Below, piece by piece: positions 12,230-24,675 of a stretch of DNA of 64,000 nucleotides. Location of the stretch: contig NW_004454224.1 of NCBI RefSeq assembly GCF_000283155.1, forward strand, positions 9,196,661 to 9,260,660, read 5' to 3'. How positions within the stretch are numbered: position 1 is the stretch's first letter; each line of letters begins with the position of its first letter. Origin of the DNA: Ceratotherium simum simum (lineage: Eukaryota > Chordata > Mammalia > Perissodactyla > Rhinocerotidae). Below the pieces are notes generated by a model. It did not search any database, was not told the DNA's origin, and saw only the letters and a program-made list of their open reading frames with translations. Made by a program: the position numbers and the translations under genes.

Positions 12230-12870
12230 CCAGACCCTAGGTGACCCCAGCTCCGGTCAATGTTAAAGCCAGAAACTTAAGAGTTGTCCTTGAACCCTCC
12301 CTCTCTCACCGCATGTCACCAAAGGCCCCTGCCTCCATCTCCAAAATGTATCTCCCATCCATCCATGTCTGTCCCCACCACGGCCACCACCCTCGTCCAA
12401 GCCATTGTCACCTCCCGCCTGTCACCACAGGAGCTCCTCACTGGTCCCTGCGCACACTCCTGCCCCCACCCCCACATACGCACTGCACACTCGCCCACAG
12501 CAGCCAGTTACCACGTAGAGTCAACATTGGCTCACGTCACTGACCCCCAAGTGGCTTCCCACCCCACTGTGGGTTCAATCCTAAGTCCTTGCAAGACCCG
12601 GGGGCCTGTGCCACCTGGTCTCATCCCAGGCCAGCTTCCCCCTCGCTCACTCGGCTCACAGGCTGTGAACTTGGCGCGCCCTTGCCCACGGTGGGGACCT
12701 CACCCGTGCTGTTCCCCCGCTGGACTGCTCTGCCCTCAGCACTCAGCTCCTTCCCAGACTGAGCTCTGTCCCTCCCCATCCTGACTGCCAGCTGAGTGAC
12801 CCTTCCCACCCCTCCCTGTCACCCCCACCCCTTCCTGACTGCCTTCATTACCCTATAGAATCTGTCTTCA
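12230..12870 (+). mobile_element. L2 LINE 3' fragment
   Basis: Recognised by the L2 3' order: a gtccttgaaccctccctctct-type start, ccaccaccctcgtccaagcc, cacctcccgcctg, agccagttac, gtggcttcccaccccactg, and ccctgtcaccccca. It is plus strand, very diverged and has no open frame. A (GAAT)n tract follows at 13028-13052. Confidence 0.75.
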
Positions 12871-14654
12871 CAAAGTTAGTGGTTAGGGGCCTGTGGATAC
12901 CCGGCCTACCCCGCTCCGGCCCCCTCCCATTCCTCACGGGCGGGAACGCTTATGTCATGTTCTCCCCGTGTCCCCAGACCTTTGATCCAGGGCCCAACTC
13001 AACATGTCTTTTTAATAATTGTTTGTTGGATGAATGAATGAATGAATGAATGGGAGAGAAGAAAGAATGAAGGGACCAAAGAGAACATTCCCTTGTTCAG
13101 CTGTGTTTCCATTTCCTTTTGCCTCCACCTGCCGAACGCTCTGTCCTTCCTGAGGGACAGCCTCGAGCACCCCCTAGGTTAGAGTGTGGCCAAGAGTCTC
13201 CTGGGACCCCCACCCATCCACAGATACTCTCTTTCCTGTCCCCTCCTCTGGGCACAGACATCGGATGACACTACCTGCCACGCGCCCCCCCGGGCGTCAG
13301 GGGAGGCATCGTGTTCTGTGGGTCCAGGAGGCTACAGGCGCCCTTGTAGGGCCTGCCAGAGCCCTCTCTGGGGATGTTTCCAACCAAAATGGGGAGAGAA
13401 AATGAGCCCCCTTCTAGGGATGGAGCAGCAAGAATCGACATTTTGGGGCGTTGGCCGCCGTGCTCTCCTCTGTGTGGAGGAAACAGATCTGCAGCGAGAA
13501 TGAAGCCAAGAAAGGAAGAGCAAGGGACAGAGGAAGGACCAGCTCCCAGTGCCCCCACCCCCTCTGAGCTCATATAAATTAGGGCGCTGTCAGTTCCAAC
13601 CCAGAGCACCTGCTGATGCCGAAGGGGGCCCTGGCACTGAGGGTGGGGGCGGGGGACCCACGGGAGCCACGCACGTCCGTCAGGCTCAGTAGGGGGGAGA
13701 CCTGTGGGTGCCGCCTGGGTCCCCGAGGAGGTGCCTAATGGACCTGTGGCTTTTCCAGCCAGTTCCGTGCAGCGTGTACAGTCTTCACAGCTGAGGACTG
13801 ACTTCTGGGGGACCCCACTCTCTTTGCTCAGGAAAATCCGTTGGCTGGGCCATGTGGGGGAAGGTGGGACCTGAGGACACCTGTTTTTGCAGGAGAAACA
13901 GCAGAGAAAGAGAGGATGGAATGGTCCTGTGTCCTCTGGGGCGGGAGGGAGCAGGGGCGAGAGAGGGTAGGGAGGAGGCTGCCCGGTAAACAGCCTCCGA
14001 AGGTGCCAGCAAGCAAGACTGTCCAGTTCCATCCGGCAACGATGTTCACATGGCTGCGGGGCACACGTGCCCTCTGTCTCCTCAAACTTGGGGACTTAGG
14101 CGAATGGTGCACGTGTGTGTGTGCATACGTGTGTGCATATGTGTGTGCATGCGTGCATGTGTGTCTGTGTAAGTAAAGGCTGGGGACTGACATTAGGTTT
14201 CAGAGCCATCCAGGATGGAGACATAGGAAGACTCCTAAGCCCCGTGGCAGACGGAGACCCCAGAAGGGACAGGAAGTGACCAGGAGCCTGGAAGCCCCAC
14301 CTTCACCATCCCAGCAAAACCCTCCTGCGTTTTCCTCAAACAGCACGGATGAGGAGTGAGCCCGCAGTCCAGTTCCCCTGACATCTCCATGACAGGTGTT
14401 CTTTCTCAAAAAATAAGATTTCCTCGTTAAAACCACCAAGCAAACATTAGCCATATGTGAAAAGATGAATCACATTTCAATTCACACCAGCCTCTCTCCG
14501 TGGAGGGAGCATTGTGCTTGTCTGGTTCGCTGCTTGTCCTTCAAACGACATCTCTCCCTTTCTAATCTGACACTGGGCCAGCCCCCAGTCCCCAGGAGCC
14601 TTTCTCAAGTTAGCCTCCAGGGGCTTCCACGTGTCTCCCACAGTCCTCATTGTC
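12871..14654. other. Intergenic, nothing clear
   Basis: GC-rich unclassified DNA. It holds the (GAAT)n tract at 13028-13052 and a GTGTGCAT-type microsatellite at 14110-14172. The 253-codon minus-strand frame at 13271-14032 has no recognisable protein features. Confidence 0.5.
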
Positions 14655-14935
14655 AAAAGCTAATAACAATGGTGATGATGATCACATTAATAGCAGGTGG
14701 TCACTGCTTGCCAGGGCCTGTGATACATGATCCACAGAAACTCATTTAGTCCTCACAAGAGTTTTATTGGATCAGAACTATTATTGTCCCCATTTTACAG
14801 GGGAGGAAACTGAGGCACAGAGAGGTTAAGTGCCTTTCCTAAGGCCACACAGCTTGGGCAGAGCAGGGATTCAAATCCAGGCAGCCTGCTCCAGAGTCTG
14901 TGTGCGTGACGGTGGTGCCACGCTGCCTCTCGTTT
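14655..14935 (-). repeat. MIR SINE
   Basis: The plus strand reads the reverse complement of MIR: cccattttacaggggagg, aaactgaggcacagagagg, gccacacagcttgg, gattcaaatccaggcagcct. This is one of the best preserved MIR copies here. Confidence 0.85.
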
Positions 14936-15419
14936 TGGGAGAATTTGTGGGTTTATTGAAACCATGGGTACTCTGATCTCAGGCTTCTTGTCCACAGAAG
15001 CGGAAAAGAAATCTTCTGACTGCACAGTGTGTTTGCATGTTGCTGGCCAAATCCTGCCACTGTGTTTTCCGGTGAAATGAGAGGGATTTTGCCAAACTCC
15101 GTGTCATGCCTTCCCCCACCCTCCCCCCAGCTTGTCCTTGCATCCACCTAAAATTACGTCTCAACGATAGGCTGCAACTCACAAAACCCAAAGGAAACAG
15201 CTCTCCGCTGAGGGACCAGGCGTTCCTAGGAACGCAGGTAACCAGCATATGGCTTCTTCAGTAAAGATCCTGGAATCCTGAGGTCAAGGCTGAGAACCGT
15301 GTGGGCCAGCAGCTGGGCAGGGACTCCCCCAGAAGAGGGTCCCCACGCACGGACTCCAAGGAAATGGCGCAGGGGCCGGGGTTGCAGGGGGGAGGATTTG
15401 CACCCGGCCTTGTTAAAAT

Positions 15420-15830
15420 GTGCCAGCTGGTCGCTGCCAGCTGCGGGCAAGACCCTCACAGAGCGGGGCAAAGTTCAGCCTGTTGGAGCAGCTCGCCTTC
15501 TGACGAGTCTGGTTCCGATGGCTGGTTAACAACTCTCCGTTGAATTTTAACATGAAATGTCTTTTTGACGCGGCACGGAGAGTGAAGTCCCTTTGGTGAA
15601 GGAAGGCCAGATTTGCAGGAGCCGCCAGGCACATGAAAGGGAAGCAGCGCAGAGCCGCGGCCGCCCAGCGCACTCCTTGACCTACTTAGAGCCCATTTGT
15701 TCTCCGGGCTGGAGGAACCTGGAGCTGGGGGCTCCTGGGAAGCTGAAACAAAGCGGGCTGTGGTCACGGCCGCGGCAGCTCGCACAAGGGGGCCAATTAA
15801 AGCCATGATACGCTCACCGCCAGCCCTGGC
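15420..15830. promoter_or_regulatory. Candidate conserved non-coding element between SLC22A11 and SLC22A12
   Basis: Unique, non-repetitive sequence with mixed AT-rich cores (gttgaattttaacatgaa near 15538, ccaattaaagccatgat near 15792) in GC-rich surroundings containing several CpGs. It does not look like decayed repeat or protein-coding sequence. A regulatory role is inference from texture only; conservation could not be checked. Confidence 0.35.
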
Positions 15831-16469
15831 CACCTGCCCCAGATGGTGCCAAGCCAACAGCCCGCAGCCACCCCCCTCGCCAGCCTCTCTCCCCAGCAGC
15901 CTCTGCGTGGGTGGTGGGTACCTGCCGGGGGCCGGGCCTCACCTGCTGCCAGGGATCAGCAGCCTTGAGGCCAGAGGAAGATGCGTTTCAAGGCAGCCGA
16001 TGCCTGTGACTGGTCTGGGGTGATGCCAGGGATAAGAGGCAGGGGTGCGTGGATGAGCGCCTGCCCTGTGCCGAGCAGGGGCCCCGCAGCACAGCAGACA
16101 TGGGAACGGGCAACTCGGGAAGTTAGCTTGGGGGAAGGCTGCTTTTCTGTCCCGGAAAACTTTTCACTGGGCCTTTTGGCTGCACAAAGGCAGAGCTAGA
16201 ATCTGGTCCAGGGGAGCGGAGGCCACGCTGGCAGCATCGGGAAGTAGAGGGGTCTCTTCCCTGTGCACCGAGGGACTATGACGGGGACTGATTCGGGGCT
16301 TCCTCTAGGAAGGGGTCGCCGGGGCTCAAGGAAGAGAGGATGTGAGGGAAGGGCTGCTGATCTGAGGGGAGCGGGACCCTAGGGAGAGGCACCAGTGGCC
16401 AGCAGCTTCCTGGCACCCCACTTTGCTACCTGCAAGCCTTCAGCCAACCTCAGAAGTTAAAAACAGAAA

Positions 16470-16665
16470 CATTGGAGCTGGACCGTCCTGACTCTGCCAC
16501 AGAGTAGCTGTGTGACCTAGATTCACCTCCTCGAGCCTCCGTTTCCACATCTGTAAAAATGGGTACAAGAATTACCTCTCTTGTCTGGAAGGATGGCTGG
16601 AAGGATTAGAGTTAACACAGGAAGAGGACTCAGGGTGGTGCCCGACACACAGTAAGGACTCGCTT
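16470..16665 (+). repeat. MIR SINE
   Basis: Plus-strand MIR with tctgccacagagtagctgtg, cctccgtttccacatctgt and the closing gacacacagtaaggactcgc. Moderately diverged. Confidence 0.8.
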
Positions 16666-16925
16666 CTATGTGGACCCTAAAGAAGACAAACTCAGAGACA
16701 CAGAGAGTAGAGTGGTGGTCACCAGGGGCTACGGTGGGGAACATGGGGAGATGTTGGTCCAAGGGTAGAAACTTCCTGTTATAAGATTAACGAGTTTGGG
16801 GATCTAATGTACAGTACAGTGATTATAGCTAATAAGACTGTATCATATACCTGAGTGTTGCTAAGAGAGTAGATCTTAAATGTTCTCACCACAAGAAAGA
16901 AATGGGAACTATGTGAGGGGGTGGC
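16666..16925 (+). mobile_element. L1 3'UTR fragment
   Basis: Matches the old mammalian L1 3'UTR text: gagatgttggtccaagggta, gatctaatgtacagtacagt, gattatagctaataagactg and agagagtagatcttaaatg. It is a 3'-end piece only. Confidence 0.8.
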
Positions 16926-17735
16926 AGTGGTAGCTAGTGCTGTGGTGGGACACGGTGACTCAGACCTGGCCCTTAGGAAGTGACGGAGGGAAGAGCTGGA
17001 GGCTCCTTTAGCAGGTGGCGCTGTCCTGGGGGTGTGCAGGGATAGGGGAGGGAGAAGCTGGAGGGAGTGACGGGTTTGGACAGGTGGGGTATGGCAATGG
17101 CATTCGGGTGGAAAAAACAGCAAACAAGGTAAGACAGGGCACCTCAGGGGAGACAAGGTGCTCCGTGGGGCAGGGACCTCGGAGTGAAAGCAAAGTCTCC
17201 AAAGACAGGCTGGGAAGAGGGGTCTTCGGGTGCCTTGGCCGTGTCTCTGTAGCACTAGGGAGCCATCGAAGGCTTTGAGCAAGGGTGACAAGCTGGAGGC
17301 TGGCAGATGCCTTCAAAGGGGCCAACCCAGAGCTTCCTCCCAGGAGCGCCAGCCCCCTCAGAGAATCCAGCCCATGGAGATGAGGGAAGGGAAGAGAGTG
17401 GAGGCTCTGATGCCACATGGATACTGTGTCCCAAATTCTGGGGACCCTGGAGGGACAGAGCAAACTCAGCCAGTTATGGCTGCCACCTCCTCCAGCCGCC
17501 TGCCTGGATTCAACCTGGATTTGGTGGCCCTGCTGGCTGCCCAGGGAATTTCCTGAGTCAGCGACAGTAAGCACTTCCGCCTGGACTTTCTCCGGCCTGG
17601 CCTGGGACCAGAGGCAGTTGCTGTCACCACAGGACACAGGGGCTGGGAGGAATCACAAAAAAACTGCTGCACAATCCAGCCAGAAAATCCACGGTGTGTC
17701 CCCAGGTCCAAAAAAAACAACCCATGTTGACGAAC

Positions 17736-17760
17736 ATATATATATATATATATATATATA
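17736..17760. repeat. (TA)n microsatellite
   Basis: About 25 bp of pure AT dinucleotides followed by CACATTTATTTATTT. Simple repeat. Confidence 0.95.
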
Positions 17761-17984
17761 CACATTTATTTATTTACTTACTTATTTTTAAATAAAGTTT
17801 GTTTGGGTCAGAGAGCCGCACACAAGGAAGTGGAGCTCAAACAGGAGAGTGACTAACCCATGGCCCTGGGTAATAACGAGGGGACAGTGACCTCAGAGGG
17901 TTCGGGGGCACCTCGCCTGTGCGTCTCGTTGTCCTGCAGGCCATTAGCGGTCCGCTTAGGATCCCACCCTTGTCCCCAAAAACC

Positions 17985-18400
17985 ATTAACAAATGATTGA
18001 AGAAGACAATTGAGGTGATGTAACCAAACTTTATTTAATACTTCATGAGGCAGACAGTCTCCACTGGGAGAACTGCAAAATGGGGTGGAATTCTGGAAGC
18101 TTCTATAGGATAAAGAATCAAAGGAGGAGAAAATAGAAAGTGTCTGATGGGCTGGGGCCGCATGGTCACCCTTGCTTGGGGTGAGAAGGAACAAGGAAAT
18201 AAGCACAGAACCCAGAGTTGGCTCGGCGTTTGGGGGTTGGCTGGCTGGACATACTGCGTTTCTGGTCACCCAGAGCCTTTTCGGATACACTAAAGTTATC
18301 TGAGTTTGGTTTGCTGACATGGCTCCCTGGGCAGGAGTGGCTCCATCTTGGGCCTAGCAAGTCATTTCAACAGGCCCCTAAGATTAGGTGGTTGGATCAA
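17985..18400 (-). mobile_element. Solo LTR-like element
   Basis: Read on the minus strand the segment has LTR texture. It starts near a 'gcccaagatggagcc' stretch, runs about 400 bp, and carries AATAAA (plus-strand TTTATT at 18030-18035) close to its 3' end. I cannot see a clear target-site duplication, so the borders are approximate. Likely an ancient endogenous retrovirus LTR; the family is not assigned. No viral genes are present. Confidence 0.55.
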
Positions 18401-19229
18401 AGTCTAGCAGTCCAAGAAGAGGTCCTGGAAGATGTGAACTGTCCCAACGATAGGGAAGATAGATAGAGAAGAGGACCAAGGACTGAGCCCTGTGGCCCCG
18501 ATGGTAAAAGAGAAGAGAAGGAACCAGCAAAAGGGCCTGAGAAGCAGGTAGTGAGGGGGAGGAGAGCCAGGCGAGCTCTGGAGTCCCAGCGGAGAGGGTC
18601 TTATGGAGAGAGAAGGGCGAGAGGCTGTGACAGCTCAAGTAAGATGAGGAGGAAAAATGCCACTGAATTCATCAGTGGGGACGTCACTGGTGGCGGTGGA
18701 GTGACGGAGCAAAAAACTTGATGAGAATGAATCCAGGAAAGAATGGGAAAAGAGAAATAGCAGGTGAGTGTTGATAAGGCTGTCGTGGAATTGTACTGTA
18801 AACAGAAGCAGGAAAGGGCAGCTGAAGAGAGAAGAGGGCTTGAAATGGAGGGGGCTCTTTTGAAGATTGGAGGAAAAAAAACAGCCAATTTGTACATTGA
18901 TGGGAATTATCTAGTAGGGAGCAAAAGGCAGATGCCAAAGAGAGAGGGAAGACTTGAGCAGGTGCAGGGCACACCGTGAGGAGTTGGCCATGATGAGAGG
19001 GAGCACATAGGGCATCTATGGCACCAGGAGGGAAGGCAGAATGTGGGCACCGAGGCAGGTGTGCTGGTGAGAGGATTAGACTGTTGGCTTCTGATGGCTT
19101 CTATTTTCTTAGTGAAATAAGAAGAAAGGACCTTTATTAAGAGAGGATGTGGTGGGGCGGGGAGGGGGGCAGATTTGAAGAGAGGAGACAGTACAAGATA
19201 GCTCTTAGTTCGTGTGTCCAAAGATCAGG
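18401..19229. other. Ancient interspersed repeat, unclassified
   Basis: The text around 18620-18960 (gctcaagtaagatgaggagg, gatgggaattatctagtagg) is familiar as a very old interspersed repeat found widely in mammals. I cannot name the family with confidence. There is no coding potential. Confidence 0.4.
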
Positions 19230-19690
19230 TTAACAAAAATTAAATGTACCATTGCCAAACCAAGACAGAAGAAAAATAGAGCAAGAAAAGACAACGGATT
19301 CCACAGAAAATAGGAACCAGGAAACAAGGATTTAAAGGGAAAGTATGGTAAAGAAAAAAACATATCATAAGCCCAAATATGACAGTAATCCCAATAAACA
19401 TAAATAGGTTAGAATCACTAGGTAAAAGTCAGAGGCTTTTCAATTGGATTCACAAAAGGAGATGTTAAGCTCAGTTTGCAGCCCAGGCTGATGAAGATGA
19501 ACATACCACTGACTCGAACAGAGTCTGGAAGTATTACACCAAGGTGTCAACAGTGGTGATCACTGTTGGTTTAGGGGTTTGGGAGCAATCTTGGTTTTCT
19601 TTATACCTTTCAATATTTTCTCAATTTTTTGGAAGGTGTGTACATTCATTTTACAATCAGAAAACAAATAGAAGCTGTTCTTGAAACCAA
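19230..19690 (+). mobile_element. Old L1 fragments (ORF2 start and 3' tail)
   Basis: 19380-19470 resembles the start of L1 ORF2 (aataggttagaatcactagg then ggcttttcaattggattcac). 19545-19680 resembles an L1 3'-end tail (tggttttctttatacctttc, gtgtacattcattttacaat). Both are heavily decayed. Confidence 0.5.
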
Positions 19691-21146
19691 CCGATGCAAG
19701 TCTTCATAGAAACTCCATTTGCTGTCCAAATTAGCACTGGGTTCCAAGGGTGCTCTAAAGAAGGGCCCCTGCTCTCCAGGAACTGGCTGGAAATGAGACC
19801 AGCTGGACAAAAATAGAAGGGTGCAGAGTAGTGTGAAGGTGGGGCTCCACTGCCAACTCCGAGCCCCAGGGAGAGGCAGGAATAAGCAAGGAGAGTCTCC
19901 TGGAGGAGGAGGCACTTGCAGTGCCTGCAGGATGTGGCCCAAGGGTGAGCCTGGAGATGGCATTCCAGGCTGGGGGCACCGCCTGAGCAAGGGCAGGAGC
20001 CCGTTGAGCCAGCACAGGGTGCATGCGGGAAGCAGTGGGTGAGACAGGGCACAGAGGCCAGGGTGGTGAACAGGTTGTACTTGGTGGGCTACGTAGATGG
20101 GCAGAGGGAAGAGTGGGCAAGACAAAAAGAAGCAAGTGGGAGGAGAGTTATTTCTGAAATGGGCAGCCTTGTGCCCCAAAGCACACGGGAACAAATGGGT
20201 CGCCCTCACTGCTCCATTGCCCACCGTCTGCTTGCACACGCATATACACACGCTTGTGCACGCACATTCATGCACTCATGTGTACACACACACACACTTT
20301 TTTGCTGCTTTGTGGTCTCTGGCCCTTCAGCCTGGAGAATTAATTGTCACACCAAGGAGGGCTCTCTTGGCTGTGGTCCAATATTTCTGGAGCCTCCCCC
20401 TACCCAGCATGCACTACTTCCCCCAGCCCCACCCCTGCCAAGGGAGGCATTGGCCAGCTGCTGTTGAGAGGGAGCCCCCTGGCTTTTAAACAAGATCCGA
20501 CAGGAGGGTCTTGCAGTTGGGGGATGGGTAGAAGGGGCAGGAGCAGAGGCAGGGAGACCAGGGAAGGCACAGCTGTAGAGAGTGGGGGGGAAGAAATGAG
20601 TAGGGTTTGGCCACTGGTGGGATTGGGAGGTGAGGAGGAGGCGTGAAACGAGACCCTAAATTTGGGAGTAGATTTGGGAAAGGATAGAGACCTGGGAGTG
20701 GCTTTGGGGACACTGAGCTTGGGTAGCCTGGTGACATTGGTAAGCCCCACCGAAGGCTCAGGAGAGGGTGACAGTAGAGGGGGACACCATTGATGACAGC
20801 AGGCGATAGAAGTGAGGGGCCAGGGCTGGGCCACACCGGCTGGGAGGCGTGGGGCTCGATGGCTGCTGGTGACTCGGGCCACACACACACACAGAGGTCC
20901 CCACAGTGCAGGGGATGTCGCTCCAGAGTCACCCCAGCCCCGGGATTACAAGCATCCCAGGCAGCGCTTCTCCTGGGTCAGCTCATGGTGCCGGCACAGC
21001 CACCCTGCAAGGGCCCCACGGAGTCCCAGGGCAGAGCCCAGGCCCCCTCCACTGCCAGCAAAGATCAGGCCACTCCTGGCCAGGCCTCCCAGCCCGCGCA
21101 GGGCAGAGGCTGCTGTTCTTTCACATTTGTGCCTCCCTCAGAGCCG
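19691..21146. other. Intergenic, upstream of SLC22A12
   Basis: Unclassified. Includes an ancient repeat-like part at 19850-20050 (gcattccaggctgggggcac) and a CA-rich tract at 20240-20298. I see no exon. Confidence 0.4.
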
Positions 21147-21161
21147 GGTTAAACTTTGACC
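21147..21161. promoter_or_regulatory. Candidate HNF1/HNF4-type site upstream of SLC22A12
   Basis: GGTTAAACTTTGACC lies about 390 bp before the SLC22A12 start codon. It combines an HNF1 half-site (GTTAA) with, on the other strand, GGTCAAAG, an HNF4-like half. Renal URAT1 expression is known to depend on HNF1 factors. That this copy is functional is inference. Confidence 0.4.
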
Positions 21162-21548
21162 AAGGAAATGATTACTACCTCCCACCCCATTAAGTGCCAC
21201 TTGGTCACAGTTTAATTCATCTGGTTGACTTTGGCCTCCACTCTCCCCACATCCCAAATTCAGCTTCTCCTGGAGGTCCAGGGACAGCTGTGTCTCTGGG
21301 GAGATGCTCATGGCTTTAGGGTCACACCTTGAAGGCTCAGGTCCCAGGTGGAGCCACCCAGAGTGACAGCTACTGGGTGGGCATCTGGCCCCGCGTCCGT
21401 GAAGCAGGTGGCTGCTGCCGTGCTCCAGGCTGCCTGGCTGGCGAAGCCGGTGCTGCCAGGGGGGAGGCAGACCCCTCGTGGGGGCCCCTTGGCCCTGGGC
21501 CAGCCTCTGTGAAGTGGGCACCTCCACGGGGACCCCTGGCTAGGCTCC

Positions 21549-21950
21549 ATGGCCTTTTCTGAACTCCTGGACCGAGTGGGTGCCCTGGGCAGGTTCCAGG
21601 TCCTCCAGATGGTGGCCCTGGTGGTCCCCATCATGTGGCTCACCACTCAGAACTTGGTGGAGAACTTCTCGGCCGCCGTGCCCAGTCACCGCTGCTGGGT
21701 GCCCCTCCTGGACAACGGCACTGCCCAAGCCAGCACCCCCGGCACCCTGGGCCCCGAGGCCCTCCTGACCGTCTCCATCCCACGGGGCCCCAACCATGGG
21801 CCCCACCAGTGTCGCCGCTTCCGTCACCCACAGTGGCAGCTCCTGGACCCCAACATCACAGCCACCAACTGGAGCGAGGCCGCCACGGAGCCGTGCGTGG
21901 ACGGCTGGGTCTACGACCTCAGCACCTTCACCTCCACCATTGTGGCCGAG
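21549..21950 (+). CDS. SLC22A12: SLC22A12 coding exon 1
   Basis: 134 codons from ATG 21549 to donor gtaagg. It encodes the N-terminus, helix 1 (residues about 16-36) and most of the large glycosylated extracellular loop with its conserved Cys residues, ending TSTIVAE. The start is chosen because MAFSELL is the conserved family start. Asn35 and Thr32 lie in helix 1. Confidence 0.97.
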
Positions 21951-24354
21951 GTAAGGGGCTCCCCCGATACCCTCCCCAGCCCCTGGCACCTTAGAGACCA
22001 AAGTCACAGCTCATAGTTGGCCAGACTCAAAATAGTCCAGTCCCAGGAGGGACCCTCCGCCGGCCTCCTCAGTCTCAGGTGGGCTTCCTGCCCCTCTTCG
22101 GCCACATCGCCCTACAGGAGGGGTTGGTGGCAGGATTCAGCCTCCAGACAGACACTGGCCACAGGCTCATGGAAGAGTGGGCAGCACCGAAAATGGGTGC
22201 CCTGGACCCCCAGGCTGGCCCTGCTGCAACTTATCAGCTCTGACTTAGGCAGCTCCGTAATCCCAGTTCCACCACCTGTCACCAGGGACTTGGGGAAGAG
22301 TCACTGGATTCCCGCAGGAGGCGCGTCGGACAAATCTGGGCAAGTGGGAGGGGCGGCCATCCCAGCAAGTGAGAAGGGGCCTCTTTGTAAGAACCGGAAG
22401 GAAGCAGCCTAGGCCTCGGGACGCGGGGAGGAGGTGCCAGCTTGGGTGGCTGCTGCTGAGTGGGCGGGCAGGGGAGGGCACATGAAGCTAGAGAGGGCAA
22501 TAGGGAGCCATGGGTGGGCTTAGGCAAGGGGTCACAGCCCTCGCCAACCCACAAGGCCTTGCCCTATGACCCTAGAGGTCACCAGGCTGGCCACCCACAC
22601 CCAGCTCCCGGGAGCCTTCCCATCTTACTCCTCTGCCCCCTCCCACCTGGGTTCTCCTCTCCCACCAGTGGGACCTGGTGTGTGACTCGCAGGCCCTGAG
22701 GCCCATAGCCCAGTCCATCTACCTGGCTGGGATCCTGGTGGGAGCTGCTGTGTGTGGCCAAGCCTCCGACAGGTGAGTACCCCCCGATCCAGGCAGGCCC
22801 CCTTTTCCCTCACTGCCCCTGTGCTCCTAGACCCCTGGCCCTGCCTGGCCCTGAGCTGGCCTCTTGCAGCCAGGCCTGGGGAGAAAGCTCTCTGCTTGCA
22901 ATCGGAATGCCTGCGTGTGGGTCTCCCTCCTGTCACCCTCCAGCTGTGCTGCTGAGCAAGTCTTGTACCCTCTCTGGGCCTCGGTTTCACCGACTCTTCT
23001 CTGTGGTTGTGGAGGGTCATTGCTCTAATCAAACGTTCACTGCTAAAACCTGCTCAGCCACATGTGTGGCTCCAGCCACTGCTTGACTGCTCCTGCTGAC
23101 AGGGAGCTCATTCTCTGTCGAGAGTGCCTTCATGCCTGCCCGGGCCGCAGGGATGCTGCCTGTACTCACAAGCCCTCCGGGGATAAAGACTGTGGGTCTG
23201 GCCCTAGGTGTCCCTTTAGCATCCACCTCTGCTCAGTGGGCAGCACAGAGTGGGATCGGGTGGTCCAGACCCCCATGGCTGATGCTGTGGCATGCCACGG
23301 ACCCATCACCCTCCCCGTGTGTGTGCCGCAGGCTCGGGCGCAGGCTGGTGCTGACCTGGAGCTACCTTCAGATGGCCGTGTGGGGCACCACCGTCGCCTT
23401 CGCCCCCACCTTCCCCATGTACTGCCTGTTCCGCTTCCTGATGGCTTTTGCAGTGGCGGGCATCATGATGAACACGGCCACTCTCCGTAGGTTCCCCTGG
23501 CCCGGGGCCATGCAGGGGAGGCTCATGCGGGCTCCCAGCTGACCCCCGCGCTCTCCTTGCAGTGATGGAGTGGACGTCGGCGCAGGCCAGGGTCTTGGCA
23601 ATGACTTTGAACGCCATGGGCTTCAGCTTCGGCCAGGTCCTGATGGCCGCGGTGGCCTACGGCTTGCGTGACTGGGTGCTGCTGCAGCTAGTTATCTCTG
23701 CCCCCTTCTTCCTCTGCTTTGTGTACTCCTGGTGGGTGCCGCCTCCGTCCCTTCCTCGGAGGAGACCTTGCCCACCTTCCGCCCTGGGAGCAGAGGGCTG
23801 GGGATGCAGGAGGCCAGGGGAGCAGGGCACAGCGGGGGGCCACAGCCCGTGACACTCACCCACTCTGACCCAGGGCTCAAGTGCCTGGGACGCTTCTCCT
23901 TCCCTGCTTCTCCCAGGTGCTTCCTTCTCCCTTACTCATCCTTCTCCCTCCCCCACTTCCTTCCCATCACCTCTTGGCCCTTTCCCCCTGCTTGCTTCGG
24001 CATGTGCGCCTCTGGACACATTTTCTGAGCCCCTTCTCTGTGCCAAGTGTGGTGGCACTAGGCCAGGCTGAAGGGTGGGGTGCAAAGATACAACACACAC
24101 ACTCAACACTTCCAGATCACAGGCATAGTTGGCCTTACGTGCTGACATTATTACTAAAGAGCAGGGACCATGACCCAGTGGTCAGGGGGACTCCCCGGTA
24201 CCCCAGACAGAGCTGACAGATATGGGAGGTTAGAAAATGTCTGCGCTGCCCTTAAATAAACCAGGCATGGCCCTTGCCAAGCACCTGGCACATTGTAGGT
24301 ACAGAGTAAATATTTGTTGGATGGATAGACGATAGAGAGAGAGAGATGATAGGG

Positions 24355-24398
<44 letters not shown>

Positions 24399-24453
24399 GA
24401 TAGATGAGTTGGTGGATGGGTAGATGGATGGATGAATAGATAGATGATAGACT

Positions 24454-24500
<47 letters not shown>

Positions 24501-24619
24501 GAGTGGATGGGTGGGTGGGAGGTGGATGGATGGATAGGTAGATCGATAGATCTATAGATGAGTGAGTGGATGGGTAGATGGATGGGTAGGTGGAGGGATG
24601 GATGGATAGATAGACAGAG

Positions 24620-24675
<56 letters not shown>

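Noticed and set aside
13271..14032. 253-codon minus-strand frame
   Set aside because: GC-rich intergenic chance frame without family features.
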